Shown: positions 1-15,100 of the stretch, piece after piece
Layout: the number at the start of each line of letters is the position of its first letter
Position numbering within the stretch: position 1 is the first letter of the stretch
NCBI GenBank assembly: GCA_013399305.1
Contig: VXAI01000181.1
Location: 1,410,564-1,474,563 of the forward strand
DNA length: 64,000 nt
Direction: 5' to 3'
Source of the DNA: Rostratula benghalensis
Taxonomy: Eukaryota; Chordata; Aves; Charadriiformes; Rostratulidae
The notes under the pieces: model-generated
Database searches by the model: none
Told to the model about the DNA's origin: nothing
The model's input: only the letters and a program-made list of their open reading frames with translations
Position numbers and translations under genes: made by a program

Positions 1-2637
1 TTTTTTTAAATAGGATAGAGTCACAAAGCCACCACATTTCTGAAACACGTAAATCTGGAATTGTGTCATGCCTTACTAAGATTACTCTCCCAACATATGC
101 TGGTTTTCTTCATGGTATAGAAGTCATACCTTTGAGTACTTCTGGAGCTCTGAATCATCCGTAATGGGCATATCCACATTCACAACCTAAAAATTGCACA
201 TCATTACATTTTTTTCAATAGCAGGACAATAAATACTTTACCAGAATGATGAATTCTGGCAAAAAAAAACCCAAAAACCACAACCCAAACCAAACAGATG
301 AGCAAAATAAACTATCCTTAAACAAAGTCATACTGATGCAAAATAATTTTAAACAAATGTTAGAAAAATCTTTCAGACACAGAACATTTACAACGAGGCA
401 TGTGGTGATTATGCACTATTACCAGACCCCAATATTATCCTATTCCCGAAGCCCAAGCGCCAATTTTAGTCAAGTTCAGTAATCCTGTATAAGCACAAAA
501 AGCCATTGTTTGACACAAATACCCAAAGTGACTTGCCAATCAGAACTTGAAAAGTAGGAGAGCTCAAGTTATTACTTCAGGCTCTAGTATCTAACATCTC
601 GACTAAACCACCGTCTTCTGCAGCGTGTTTCTAACGTGGCTTGAAACACAGGAGTTTAATTACCAAATTTGAATGCAAAGTGGATTATTTAAAACAGCCA
701 CAAGAAATCCCTTCAGTATATCTTCTTTTTATTTATATTAATAAAGTAACTATGTAAACCACCAGTTTTGTTGTAACATTCATCCTTAATATACTTATCT
801 GTAATCTTAGAAGGTTGTTTACTCTGATTTTAAATGTAGTAAGATGACATCTGTAGTGATCTGTGGCCCAGGGTTGGAGTTTGGGACACTGAAGTTGACC
901 ATGTCTGAGAGGATTGCTAGACTTATTAGATTTGGAAAATACATAGCCTTGCAGGAAAGCAGAAATTTCTATCCATGAAACAATACTAAGCCTTAGCTTT
1001 TTCTTTTGGCTTGATTTTAAACAGGGTTTCCAGCAGGTTGTTTTCCAGAACCTGGGGTATTTGTCCCTGACAGACAGAACCCATTTCATGTCCATTCGGC
1101 TGTAACTATGAGTGATGACTCCTCAGCTTGGCTGCTCACGCTTTGGTACCAAGCAACAAACAGCAGGCAGTTGTACATCCTTGTAGGGACTTCAGGATCT
1201 TCTTTTTCAGCAGGATCTTGGCTCCTTCCTTTGGTACCACAAAGGATCAGCTACACCGAAGCCATGAGAGACACCAAAACCTCTCCCTAAACAGTTATTT
1301 CCTCTGAAGAGAAACACTTCTGAGAGACTACTCAAACTTGTGGTGCTGCAGGGTGACTTTCTGGAGGCTGAGTGTTGGAGTGAGGACGGTGTGAAACAGG
1401 GACTGCACTAACAGGCTGAAATTGAACTCAACGTTGTTACTGAAGGCAGGCAAGCAAGACTAGAGGTAGGTAGGGATGACAAGAACTGGAAGAACTGAGA
1501 AATGACTTTCAAAGTGGGATGCCACAACAGTCTCCTCCTATTATTTAAAAGGACCCATCATTAACATTTTCACTCCTGACATTTTCCTGGTGGCAGCTAA
1601 AGAAGAATTAGAAACAGTTTCATGAGCTAAGCAGGTTTTCATCCTCTGTGGGAAGCCTGATAGCGCTAAGGGAAGTAATATCAGACTCTTGAAATGTAAG
1701 GATGGGAATACCAAGCAACTGAAGTGGGCAGCCAAACAGATTTATTGCATCACATACATAATCTTACACGAACTTCAGATCTTAAAGGAGTGCTAATGGA
1801 AAGAAGAGAAGTGAGTTTCACAAGGCAATTCTTAAAGCTACTTTAAATCTTCCAGTGAGTGACTGGAACGATGGCTACTCCAAGTAGTAAAAATAAGTGT
1901 CTCTAAATCAACTGGACAAGCATTGCAAAGACAAACAGGGCATTTTCTTGGTGGTGGTGAGAATTTTTTAGAGTCTTCGGAAAGAAGACTGGCTGGGATC
2001 TTTTATCTGTTCTCACTGGTAACACAGCACTCAACAGCAGTAGTGATTTACAATTTCAGTCAATTCCTCATGAAGATTTCTCAATGCAATCTTTTGCTTG
2101 GCAATTATTTAATATGAAGTGAAGAAATATCTAATAGATACTGGCACCACACCATTAAAACTACCATGAATTACCTTCTATTTTCCCAGCACGTTTGAAA
2201 ATCATTCTTTCATTCTTCCAATAAAACTGTAAGATTCTTTGTGAAACACAAGAACGCTATCCCGAGACTTTTATTTCCCAGTGCACAATAAAACATATAG
2301 ATCATAAATGAAATCATAAAAAGTGCCACATATTTTAAGTGGCTGTTATAATGCAGATTTAAAAGGACAGCTGATTTTCTTAAATCAACTCTTCCTGTCT
2401 AGTATCTGTATAAAAATAATATCTGTATAAACAGAATAAAAAAAAAAACCCCAAACCTCAAAAACTCGTTATAACACTTCTGTATTTCAGCCTTGACAAT
2501 AAGGGAATCAAGATTTGATGTTACTGATCTGTTCCAAACATGAAAATGTTCTATAAACAGCCTGTAAGGCTAAACTGACAGATCTGTAATTTAAAGCAAT
2601 GACATACATGAATGTGGTTTATCAAAAGATAACATAC
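1..2637 (-). other. PATJ intron, running off the left edge
   Basis: AT-rich non-coding sequence downstream of PATJ coding exon 12. No match to the next expected PATJ segment was found on the minus strand. Short open frames (for example 733-1095 minus) have no recognisable similarity. Confidence 0.7.
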
Positions 2638-2714
2638 CATAACTTCATATTCGGGTCCCAGCAGGTTTTCCCACTTGGATTTCAGCTCATGTGCTGGAGG
2701 GAGTGGGACTTTTC
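2638..2714 (-). CDS. PATJ: PATJ coding exon 12, just before PDZ4
   Basis: Residues 506-531. Acceptor ATATTTAG, donor GTATGT, phase 0 at the end. The text [18 protein letters not shown] matches the conserved segment ahead of PDZ4. It is the last PATJ exon found; the following exon is presumably left of base 1. Confidence 0.92.
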
Positions 2715-5700
2715 CTAAATATGAAAGCAAATATTAAATTTACAAGGATATTGTACATTCAGAAGTGCATTTGCTTCTAAATACTTCAATAAAAATTCAG
2801 TGTAAAGAAAAGATCAGAGGGAATAATCCCAAAAAGGAAAGTGCATTAAGCTGAGTCTACCGAAAAGTGCAAATCAAAAATGTCTTTCTTAGGAAAACAA
2901 TGCAAAATGTCAGCTACTGCTAACGTGTGATTTATTCAGCTGAGAAGCAGAAGAGGTGATGCTTGCATTGATGAGATGAGAGTTCTGTACCATATAGTAC
3001 TGTAAATAAATCATTCTTCCAGGCTGCAAAACAAATTTCGCACGACTTCATCATGTGTTGCTATAAAAACAGTTGCCTCTCCAGGGGAGCATCATCTCCC
3101 ACCAAAATGAACCCCCTTAAGAAGTAAACCACCTGATGAGATATTGCTGTTATCGAGGGGCTGCATCAGCACAATGCACTCACAGACTTTATTTATATAT
3201 TTGACAGGTAGAAAGGCTTGTCTAGTTTAATTAGGCCAGTAAGTAACATGAGCTTTAATATAAGCTCCAGTTCTAACCCAGTCTTCCGTGGGAACTTGGC
3301 TATCTTGACATTTATATCTTTTCAGCTTTCTTACTTATGCAACCCAGGCAGTATTACATTCATGTAAGACAATTTGACAGAGCTAGACAGCAGAAAATGA
3401 CTGGCTGCCCTGCATTTGACCTCCTCCAGAAGCTCAGCGCACGTATAAAGTTCCAAGCCGAAGCAACGTTTAACTGGTAAGAACCAAGCTCTAAAGCAAA
3501 TTCCATCTAGCAGCTCCAGCAGCAGCAACTGGGCTCTGAATTACTGAAAACGGGGTTTCCTCTCCACCCCCAAACAACTGGAATAGTTTGTGAGATGTCT
3601 AGACAAGGCACAGACCACTTAGTATTGTCGATGTGTCCGACTTAAATTTAGAATGTAAATCACAACCTCGCATTTTGCACACAAAATAGCGAGTAAAACA
3701 CCTCAAGGGGGGAATTCTGAAGGCACCAAGAGAAGCTCAGAGCCTACCTACTAGCACAAGCCAACACAAGTGGGATGTCAGGCTGCCTCTGCTTTCAACA
3801 CCTCTGCAGACTGTGAAGATAAAATGTGAGCTCTGCAATACAATCCTCATTACATCCTTTTATCACTTTGAAGTTTTCCGCTCATTAAAAGCAGATTTGA
3901 GTTAACTTTTACAATCACATAACCCATCGCTCTATCTCTTCCGCTCACTTTCTGTCTGAGAAACCACACTCCTCAGAGCCCAGCTACTAAGATTTCACTT
4001 GGAAATATCCAGAGCTTCTGTAGCCTAGAGGCTCAAGGAGACAGAGATATTTGAGGGTTCCAGTAATTCAGATAACTATTTTCTATCACCAAAAAGAAAC
4101 CCCACCAAGAAAAAAAAAGCTTGGGATTGTAAATACAGCCCACAGTTCTCTCTGAAATTAATGAATGCCTTAAATAAAGCAGGCAAGACAAATTGTCCCA
4201 AAATTCTCAGCTGTGAGTTATGTTTTTTTACCTCCATTGAAATGGAACTGAAGTTTCCAAGAAGTCATCTTCCTATTATCAAGCACAGGCTGATCACTAT
4301 CTTTACTTCCCAACTACAGCAAAACCAGAACACCAAGGCATTTTTCTGCTCCTTCCATTTGCAGAAATACATAGGGACAGAAATTCTTCAGTCTCTTTTT
4401 CTGCTATTACAAAGTTGCAGCACGAACACACAAGACCTAAGCACCTGCAATCCCCTCCGTGGCCAAATATAGACTTTAAGGTTCACCAGGAGCAATGAAT
4501 CTTGGGGTCAAACTCAACATTCAGTTCAGTACCTGTAAGCTCTGTTCAGTTGGCTGAACACAAATTATTTTGTCACTTCCAAAACACATTATCAAAACGT
4601 ATGAGTTGTCCCAAGCAGGTGCTGATGCACAGCTCCATTTGGAGTTTCCCCCCTACTTTCTTTCAAACACGCCTTGAAGTCTTTGCCTGGGACTTCCTCA
4701 GAACTGCGGAACTGTTGGCTGGAGGGATTTGGATTAAATATATTCCATTCCAACACACCCAATTCACTTAAAATGCTCAGTTTTTCCCCCAAACAGCTTT
4801 TTCCTCAGGGCAGTTAAGAGGAAGTTTCTTTCTGGTCTCTCATCCAGCTGGATTTCTCATGACCTGAGATCCGTACCACATCTTCAAACAATGTGCAAGG
4901 CCTCACAAACAAAAACACTTGCCAGGAACAGCTCTCATTAGCGACAACTTTTAATGTATCTTAGCCTGTCCTTGTGCCTGCACTTCCACATCAGGTTGGG
5001 TTTGTTTTTTGTTTTTTTTAATTTCTAGTACACAAACATCAAGAATAAATCACAAGTGTACTGTAAAAATAATCCTTCCTGGTTGAAATCGTCAGCTTCT
5101 TCAAAATTGGGATCTTTTCTTGTTGCAATTTCCTCCTGGCTTCACAAATTTACTACCCAAGGATGTGCACGGTGCTCTGCTGCACTTCATTACTGCACTA
5201 CCTTCATCTGCCCTACCATCAGGCAGTTTTCCCCAGCTGTCTTTAGGCACCTGATGAGCATCTTCACATCTTTGGGGTTTGAGAACTGTTGTGAGGCAAA
5301 AGAAAGCAGCTCTGCCCGGTCTGCAGCCTTGCAGATGCAGCTGGTAAGTTAATTGCCTCTAGGCTGGGAGCAGAAAGTTTCAGGCCTCCTGCACATTGCA
5401 TCCTAAACCACGTTGCCTTTGTAACAGAACTGCTTAAGCACGGCTTTGTCTGGCCAGAATTACTCTTTAATGCCTCTCCAGGAAATACAGTTTAATAAGA
5501 ATTTCACACAACTGCACTTAAAGGGAAGTAATACATATTTTATAAAACATACCTTTTACATTAAACTTCTAAGAGCATTTCCAGAGTTTAGTCAGAGCCT
5601 TAAATTAGCAGTATTTACTTTAGCACCAGCATAATGAAGTGCCCATCACCATGTCCAAAATAAGCACCTATCTTTGGAATTTAAACTTGGCCATTAAATT

Positions 5701-8700
5701 CTATTCCAAGGTGAAACCTTATACATCGTATTTCAGTACGAGTAAAACTTGAAAATAAGTATTTCAACTTCTTTAACAGAGATATAGACACACATTTTAC
5801 GGTTGCACAAAGCTTTTGCAGAGCCTTATAACTTAAAATGGTTTCTCACTATGATCGGGCATCATTGCCTGATTGCATTAAATGCTCCTAATTCATTACT
5901 CGGTTTGAAATCTGTGCCCACAGCCTTATCCTGCTGGCCCGAGGAGGACCAGAGCTGCTAGATGGTATCAAGGGCAGCACCCAACTTCAGTGTTTAAATT
6001 TTGGTATCCCACGACACACTGTACACACAAGCACATTACCTTGTGTTCTCCAGGGTAAGGGGAGCGTGGATATGCGGGAGAATAGAAAAATCTGGGAGCA
6101 CACTTGCTACACTGATACACCACGCTGCCCCAGCAAGGAATCCGCACTGGTCCAACTGGCTGCTGTGAATTCCTGGCAATGAAGGCCTTGCCAGACCCAG
6201 GTGCATCCATACCACACTCCACAGAGCTCCAGGGAAGGGGATTACGGGATTTGCACAATGTAGCATTGAAGGGGAGCCACTCGTATACATATAAATGGGT
6301 TAGAAACTCCTTTTGAAAAGAAGGAGTATTTATGGAGAAGGGGTGGATCCGCATCAAAGCGGTTTGGGTCTGCTGTGAAAAGGGCTCAAAAAGAGTTTGA
6401 CCCAAGCTGATTATCAGCAGAAGAGGGATCACTAAGGCATATCTAGATAACACACCTGGAGCCTAACAGACTTTGTTAACTTCAAGACGGGTAAAAGCAA
6501 TTTTGGTTCCCAGCATAAACTGATCCTGGCATTGATACACCCTATTTGCTCGGTCCTGGGTATTAGGTAACAAATTCCTCAAAAAGCTCTCCTTGTATCA
6601 GGGCAGACACCTGGGGCCTGTGACACAAGATAACCCAGTCATGAGGAGTCAGGACCTGACTACAGACATAGTGTTCGCTTCAGCAGGAAAAGAAAATACT
6701 TCATGCATAGGAAGTTCCACAGTGAAAAAAGGACTAAGTGACACAGGACAACATGTGCTGCTCTTTTTCAGCCTCAGTCATAGCGAGTCTAAGCCCTGCT
6801 GGCCCATCTGTCTATTCCAAGTCCCAATCAATATCTGCTTTTCCATTCATACAGTTAAAACAATGCTTTGATAACCCCACATCTCAGCTACTCAGCCACC
6901 TCTGATTTGGCTTCCTATTTCTGGCAAGATGCAAAAGTCACAACAAAGGATGTCTGGTTACAAGGCTTGGACAAAAAAGCAAACCAGAATGGAACATGAG
7001 GAACTGCTACATTTCCCTCGTTTCCAGGTTGTCTCTAATACTGACAGATCTTCCACAATCATAGCAAAATTGTTATTCATTGACAGCCATAATTTAGAAT
7101 CCTATGACATCTACATATCTCAGAAACAACAAGGCATAAGGATAATTTATGCTGACGTTAACACAAGCTGTAGAAATTCACCCAGAAATTCCTGTAGAAG
7201 AGCCCAGAAATCTGTAGCAGAGTTGAAGCTCACCTGTTGGAAAGGCCTCCAACTTTGATTCAGATGTCAGTTAAAAACCAAAGCAACCCACACCTTTGTG
7301 ATCTGTCCCTGTGTCCAATTACCTGTGTTGTTAAAAACTTAGGTCTAATTTGAACTCCCGTCCACCTTCCGAATCCAGCTCTCAGGTCTTTCCACCTATT
7401 ATGCCTTTGCCAGACCAGAGATTCTCATCTGCCTGCAGAGGTGTGCAGTCAACCATTTCCAGTTGTAAGCTCGGGACAAGACAGAAACTCTAGTTTCCCA
7501 CAGTGGCATGGGAGAAAGCAGTACACAACTGTGTTAGCACAGTCTGGGAAGCAGCAGGAAGCATGGAGAGGTTCGTGGGAAGCAAGGAGAAATTTATTAC
7601 TAAGAGGGGAATCTCACAGGATTACATGGCAAGTGGCACACAGATGATCCAGATGTTCATAGAAATGGCATCTGCCTCATTTGTGTAGAAAACAACCTAC
7701 AAATGGAGACATTTCACAAGACATGATCCCCTGTCCCTGCTGCTGCAACCACCTCTGGTCCTTCAGCAGGCCCTGCTCAGGCAAAACTCCCAAGAGAGAA
7801 TGCTGCAGCTCAGATCTCAGGTTGTAGGAGGCCAAGTTGAGCAGCTTGGAAGGGGAGTTCTGATGAAGTTACTACAGTGCCAAAAGAGGAAACTCAACAA
7901 ATGGGCATCAGAGATGACGTACAGGGAACCAACAGAGACCCCATGAGGGTAAGAAGATAGATATGACTGAGGTAACTCTGGATCAGGAAGTAAATGTGAA
8001 CTCCCAGGAGTTCCATCTCCTGATGCTGTTCGCTCAGCAACCTGGTTCAGGGCCCTGGCAGCAGAGGAGGATGAAGAAATCTTCTCTGTAAGGAGGAGAC
8101 TGAAGGGAGGACACCTCAGGTCATCAGAGTAGGACCAGGGCTAGAAAGAGGCATCAGTGATCTGGAGGCATTCAGCTCTACAGAGCTTGTGAGATTCATT
8201 CCAGCGTACCGAAAGTTTGCACCTCCACCATCTATAATTACCAAAGATGGCAATGAAAGGGGGATCAATAAAGACCAAAAAAGGGCAAACTTTATGCAAG
8301 GAGGAAGATCCAGAGTATTACATTTGGCCCTGGAGAGATGATGAGATACTTCATCTCGGCATCCACTTCCAAAGATATAAGACATGAATGATAAGAAGGC
8401 AAAGAAGGAAGAGGTGATACAGATTTGCCAAATGACTGCTACGTTAGCTATCTGGATGAAGGGTGCAACAAGCCTTGACTTTACCAAAGTTTTTGATGCT
8501 ATTTAAACATCAACATTCTCACTTGGAAACTGAGGAACCACGGGTTTGATGACTGTTAAACAGGCTGAAAACTAAATGGACCACTGGGATCAAAGACAGC
8601 ATTAAGCAATGGCTTGACAGCCAGGTATGAGAGAAGGTCAATAGCCACAGGGGCTAATGTTATCCACTATCTTCAGCAGTGACCTCCACCATGACACAGA

Positions 8701-9089
8701 AGAACTCTTGGCAAGCTGTGGACAGTGCCACATTTTGGGAACAGGGTGGGGTGGAAGAGTTGATCAATCCAACAGGTAGAGCTTTACTTCAGAGTAAGAG
8801 CATTACAGAGCAAAAGCTACAGATGGAGTAAGCTACAACAGCCCATCAGTACTGAAACCAGACAATTCCAAAGACTCAGAAGAGACACTGTAAGATATCC
8901 TGCCCACCTGTCTTATGTAGACTCTGCTTCTTTTCATTCTGAAGATTATCCTTCTGTTCTCGGTGTTCCTCATTCTTAGTGTCCACACTATTTTCAGTCC
9001 CTACAGCTCCAGGGGACATAAAGGTGGGAACAGTTGGCTGCACTGTGAAAAGAGACAAAAAAAAATAAATATATATTTTGCAGCGTGTG

Positions 9090-9120
<31 letters not shown>

Positions 9121-12100
9121 AACAGCACCTCATCAACTACTTTTTTTTTCTTTGGCTACACAGAAGTTTTGCACTCAATTTTGCCAAATCCTTCTTTCTG
9201 TTTCTTTCCACTCCTCCTTAAGTATTTCATTTTCTACAGTGTGCCTCTACAAAATAGAGGATCATGTGGTATCTAGTCCTAATTGTTCAATTAGGTAGCT
9301 GTAAACTGAGTGAAAAATAGAATTAGTTGCTGAAAAGGGAAAAGAGAAAAAAAAAAAGGATTACCTCTATCTGAAATTGTTTCTGAAATAGTAGAAGGTT
9401 TCCTTCTGAGCAAGGTAAGGCGGACAGTCTGCCCTGTGTTACGCAATGCCTCTACCACTTCCTGGTTGGTAAAATCCTGTATACTAACTCCATCAACCTA
9501 GACCAAGAAAACAGGATCATAAAATAGTAACCACATTATGTTCCCAAGCTGCATGCACATGCATCTTATTTTGTGCAGAAATTATAGGGTTATTCACCCA
9601 AGACAGTAGTGTTTGCAAAACAATCTCATTAAATTAGCTACGTTTCACTAATTAGATATTTTCAAAATGTATTTCAAAAAGGAAACACAAAAGTGATTTC
9701 TTCTGTCTTCATGGGGTAACCACAGAACAGAATTTATCAATCTAAGCATGCACTCCAACTTTTTTTGGTTACAAAAAACAGCCTGAGGAGCATTGTGGGT
9801 GGAGCTTCCCAGGAAGAGTAGTCAACCTAGAACTCTGTTCAATGCATGATCACTGTTAGTTTTCTCACAGATTCCTAACATGCCCCACACAAGCCTATAC
9901 ACACAGCTGTACATATAATCCATTCTGAACAGCCCAATTCTTACATTAATTCAGATGTTTTTATTTACACCCCAAAGACTCCTTTCACCTCACTGTTAGA
10001 TCATGCATCAATAGGGGCTTCTCCTGCAAAGCTGCAGATAAAAGCACAAGGTTGTATTAATTTTCACTCTCACAAAGGAGAAGCTGACTTTGGAAGGTCT
10101 GGCACAGCACACAGTTTAAAAGTAATTTAAAAATCATATCTCTATAAATATTATCTCTTAAAACAAAAAGGCTGTGTTAATTCATTCCTGCTTGTACTGT
10201 GAACGCAAAATTGGCTATTATTCAAATCTCTGTTCTTCGATGGGTTTTAATTTTTCTACACATAAAGCTTGTGTTTTTAAACCTAAATTGTGACTATTAA
10301 CATTCTGATTGTATCCACACTATGCTACACAGTCATTAAGGACCATAAACAGTGCCACATCTTGCAAAATCTTAACCGTCCTCAAATCCCATTCAATTCA
10401 AATAGACGCCAATGCTGCTCAACTTTACTTCAGGCCAAGAGCCAAGATTCTCCACTCTCACACATTTTAATCCAAATGCTTGCCTCTTTCATAGTTAACT
10501 ACTATTTACTACTTCTTTGAATATAAAATAATGTTTTAACCACAGCAAGGCAAAGCTCAGTTCTGTTACAAGTCTACCTAAGCAAATAAGAAGTACCAAA
10601 TTATTCCCTGTGCAAAGCGGAGGAGGTTTAATTAATTTTTAGAAAGTCTTTACTCCATTGTTCTTTTAACACTGAGATGTGTAATGAAGTATTAGTTCTA
10701 CAATATATAAGCAGACAATTTTACTTACAGCAACAATTTTGTCATGAACATGAATTTGGCCGTTGTGGTCAGCAGCACTACCAGGTATGATATTTTTCAC
10801 AAAAATCCCTGAAGGTTCTGTTGGCAGGGAGAGGAGGGGGGACAGAAACAAGTCACTACATTAACCTAATTTATTTCCTTTTCCAGTAAGATTTTTAATT
10901 ACAGCTTTTTTCACAGGCTGCTTCTGTCCACAAAGCTATGATTCTGTAAACCACCACCACTTGCATGTCACCACTCACACAGCTTGACATAGAATGACGG
11001 AGGATCTCAGGTGGAAAAAGCACCATCGACACAACCACCTTACACTGACCTCAAAACCTCAACGTTTTTTCCTTAAAATGGCCCAGAAAAGGCTACCTCC
11101 CCCATGGATTCATCCTTGTGCTTACCCAGGCTTTAAACCACAATCACTTAAATCCATGCTGCATTTGATTTCAATAGGACTACCTAAGCTAAAAGTAAAG
11201 TATGTGCTTAAGTACTTTGATCAGGACTTCAATCATCTTACAGCTGAAGAATTTAGTACTTTAAATCTCAATCAAAAGGGATTTTTCTTTAAAAAGAAGA
11301 AGGAGGAAAAAAAAGAGAAACAGTGAAATCAGAAATGCTGTCCTTTGTCATGTTTGATGTTTGACTATTAATTCTAACTTCTAATTAGAATAAGGAAATT
11401 AAACCAAAACAGAACAGTGAAAAACCCCAATCATCAGTTGAAACAGTAACCCTTTCCTTCCGCAAACTCCTGCAAAATACGAGATGCTGATCTTCAGTTC
11501 TAATGAATCTTGACACTTCATCCATCCTTTTCAGAACACTAACCTTCAGACCCCTGCCCAACGTGGTTTGTCCAGGCTCAGCAGAACCTCACTACTTCTT
11601 CCCATTGCCTGACACGTGCTCCTGGGATTCCTGGCCAGCAACGTCTGGGATCCCCTGGGAATCCCAGCTGCATCATATTCCCAGTATACTTTCTTGAGTC
11701 CCACGAGGAAGGGGAGGGAATAAAAAGCACCACCCCTTTGTGTAAAACCAGATATTCAGTCCAGTCAATTTTAAAGGTATTATAATTTGTGGAACCAATA
11801 TTTGAAAGATGAGGTAACAGCTCTAATTTAAAGAGGATTTAGAAAAACCCCATAGCCTAATTCCACGTCCCTATATCCCAGCGCAGGTATTTTAACCTCT
11901 TCCCAGAGTTTAGACACTAAACCAGCCATCAGCCAAAACCAAGTATATCATCTTGTGAAGGTGTCACACACATCACACACAGTTACCACTCTCTGCATCT
12001 CCTGCCTGGCAGAGGGATGGACCAGTTAATCTGATCTATTGTTGCCATTCTAACTCCTACAACTCATTAAGGAAACAAAACCCAAACGTTAAGCAATTTT

Positions 12101-15100
12101 GTACACACAGAAGCAGCCATTCAAAAGTTCATGCCAACTGGGAACATCTGATACTCTCGTTTTGAAATTCTTCTTAAAATGTGCTATCTGAACTGTGTGT
12201 ACAGCACAATGAGGAACAGTGGACAGGAACCTGTGTTATCTGTACGTGCAGGAACTGCTGGTCACAGTTTAATGTCTTGCACAGTGACAAAAGTGTGTAA
12301 AATTCACAGTCCAGCAGTCAAATGGGAATTATCTTTTCTTAAGCTAATTACAACTCTTTAAAATTTCTGTGGCTGAATGTCACTTTGCAGCAAGTTCTCC
12401 AAATATCTTCTTCAAAGATTTTGTAAGTGACATTGTTTCAAACATGTAATATAGTAAATAAAGGGTATTTGAGAAACCCCTGTCCTAGACTTCACTATAT
12501 CCTGTAGAACTCACCTATATCACACGTGCCAGCATATCCAACAATTGTTATCCCCAGGCTTTGCCCATTCTTTTTTATAAGTTCAACATCATAGGTCTCA
12601 AAAAGGTTTTCCTATAGAAAAAAGCACAAGACAGCAAAAAAAAAAAAAAATCTCATAGGTTTCCAGTACCATTACAATATTGCAGGTTAATTAAATCTTC
12701 AGAAGTGAGCAGTGATTTTCTTTTTCCTCTTTTGGGAGGGATTGTATTTGAAAAAGAGATATACCCAAGATTAGCTGAAAATAAGGTGTCACCTGAAATC
12801 ATAAATTGCTTTTTAAATTCTTTCCTAATACTTTCTCCACACACCTGTCAGAAGTATAATATTTTTATTTTATGGAAAACAAAGAATGCTTGGGGGCCAT
12901 TTCCCTTTTGATTCCACTGCCTCTTGGTAACAACAAACGTCCCAGTCAATCTCACAAGACAACAGAAACCTTGAATGTCCTCAGAATGACTTCTTTCCCT
13001 TTCATATGTCAGTCCTGATAAACAGCGGAATGAACCCACTTGCTCATTCTACTGGACAGTTAAGAAGCAAGAAAACCTGGTATAAATACACAGTGTTATC
13101 ACATCACACATTGCTGTCAGAAAAAGTGATGATTATCTCTCTGTGTTACCACCTACTGAGGAAGCAAGGGACAGGAGGAAAGAGATTGCAAAAAGGGATG
13201 CCCTGATATGAAAGAAACTTTGTGTATATGAGGGAGGGACATCTCTACTACAGAAGCAGTTGCCTACTTAAATGCAAATACTGGAGACTGGGTAGGTGTT
13301 TGAGCTTATTGTTTGGTTTTGTGTTAGATCCCAAACCACAAAACCATTCCAACAGTCAATCTTACACACATCATCTTAACGAGCTTGATACGATCCTGTT
13401 CAGATTTGAACATTACCAAATTGCAAAGAGCACTGGAAGCCTCCAGGTTGTCTAAGGCAAGGGGAAGTAAAAGCCTCATTAGTTTGCATTCAATGAAAAT
13501 TACTTTTAAGACCTAAGGGGGAAGGGAAAGTATTCATTTGTCAATGCTTTACTGTTCAACTGATAAGACGACTTCTCATAACAAACAATACTTGAAAAGA
13601 GAAGCACATAACATGACCTGTTCTCTGAACCCTCCCTCTTCTTACTACAATTACCAAAAACACCATAAAAGGCTGAGATTACGATATGATCTGACCTTCC
13701 ACCGGAGAAGTCTATGGAAAAAGGTCCCCACAAAGCTGGCCTCAGGATATCTGCACTGCTCTGCCCTGACAAGTGAAAATCAAAACTGCAAGACAGAGCT
13801 CAAACAGGACACACTAAAGACATTGGTGATACCAAAGAGAAAAACAATCAAGCACACACATCTGGGATTGCAAGGGATAAATTAAAGTACATAAAGCTGT
13901 TTGTTTTCAGTAACCAGATACAGTCCAATGGGATCAAGAAGTAGATGATGATGAAAGTAAGGTCTGTTAAAGTGATGAAATCGAGAGGGATAGTGTCACT
14001 GCCAATGGCAAAAAATGGACCGGGAAATAGGAAAACATTTTTCAAGAAAATCAACAGAAGAGAAGTTTAATCAAATTGCTTGCCAAATATCAGCTTTGGA
14101 AGAACCTATATTAAAAGCAGGACAAACTTGTGGCCGTACTTATTTCACTTTTCACTGAAAGAGAAATGGATCTCTAGCTATCTCCTTTCTTATCACACAC
14201 ACCCGTCCCTCCACTAGCCAACTCATTGAGCTCATTAAATGCTTTCCAACTCTCTTGCTCCACAAGATGCTGATGGAGATGAAGATAAGCTTTGATGCTC
14301 CGTCACTTATCTTTAGGAGAAGGAACCAAAACAGTAAACAAGCCCATAGCAACATCTGAAATGAAGCTATGGCCTTGGGAGTTCTGCTATTTTGACAGTC
14401 AAAAGCCCTTCAGAGTGCTCCAGTGCTATGGAAAATTTCTCTAAGTAATCTAATTTTTGCATTCTACCAGTAAGAAGTGAAGACTGGAGAAATCAAAGTA
14501 GAGAATCCTAAGTACAGTCAGCACAAACAGGCCGCTACATTGCTATCCATATCTTGGTGAGTACAAATAACATGACAGGGTTTTTGTGCCCACGCACAGA
14601 CACAAGTAATTTCAGTTGTTCTCTACTATAGGAAATGTAAAGGAAATAAAATATTAATCCAAAACTGAAGAAAAATAACCATACATTAAAAATGTCTTTC
14701 TGCTGGTTTGCAAAAAAGAAAAAGAAAATATTTTCTATTCCAAAGCTCACAGCTAGTGAAAGCACTCAGGAACCAGAGAGAAATTAGATTATAGCAAAAC
14801 ATTCTGTTGTAAATCAGACACAAACTGAAAGGTGGACCATTAAAATCATCATTAAATTAATAAATACATTCAAACTAGCCAATATTCTTGACTTCAACAA
14901 ATCTCTCAACACCAGAAAGGGAGGGGGTTCTTCAAATCTACATATGAAGGTACTATTTAGCTTAGAAGACAATAGATACTTTCAGAAAGTAGATGAAATT
15001 GCAGTGGTGGGTTGTTTTCTCCTCTAAACTACAAAGCAGGAATAAGGAGGTCACTGAAAAGACATCCAGAAGGAATAACATTTTAGAAAAGCTGCAGCAT

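Noticed and set aside
1..2637. A thirteenth PATJ exon (start of PDZ4)
   Set aside because: I searched the minus strand for the expected segment after EYEVM and did not find it; it probably lies left of the window.
5968..6453. 161-codon minus-strand frame in a PATJ intron
   Set aside because: Same strand as PATJ, but it fits no PATJ segment, breaks no required phase, and shows no domain or codon bias; probably chance.
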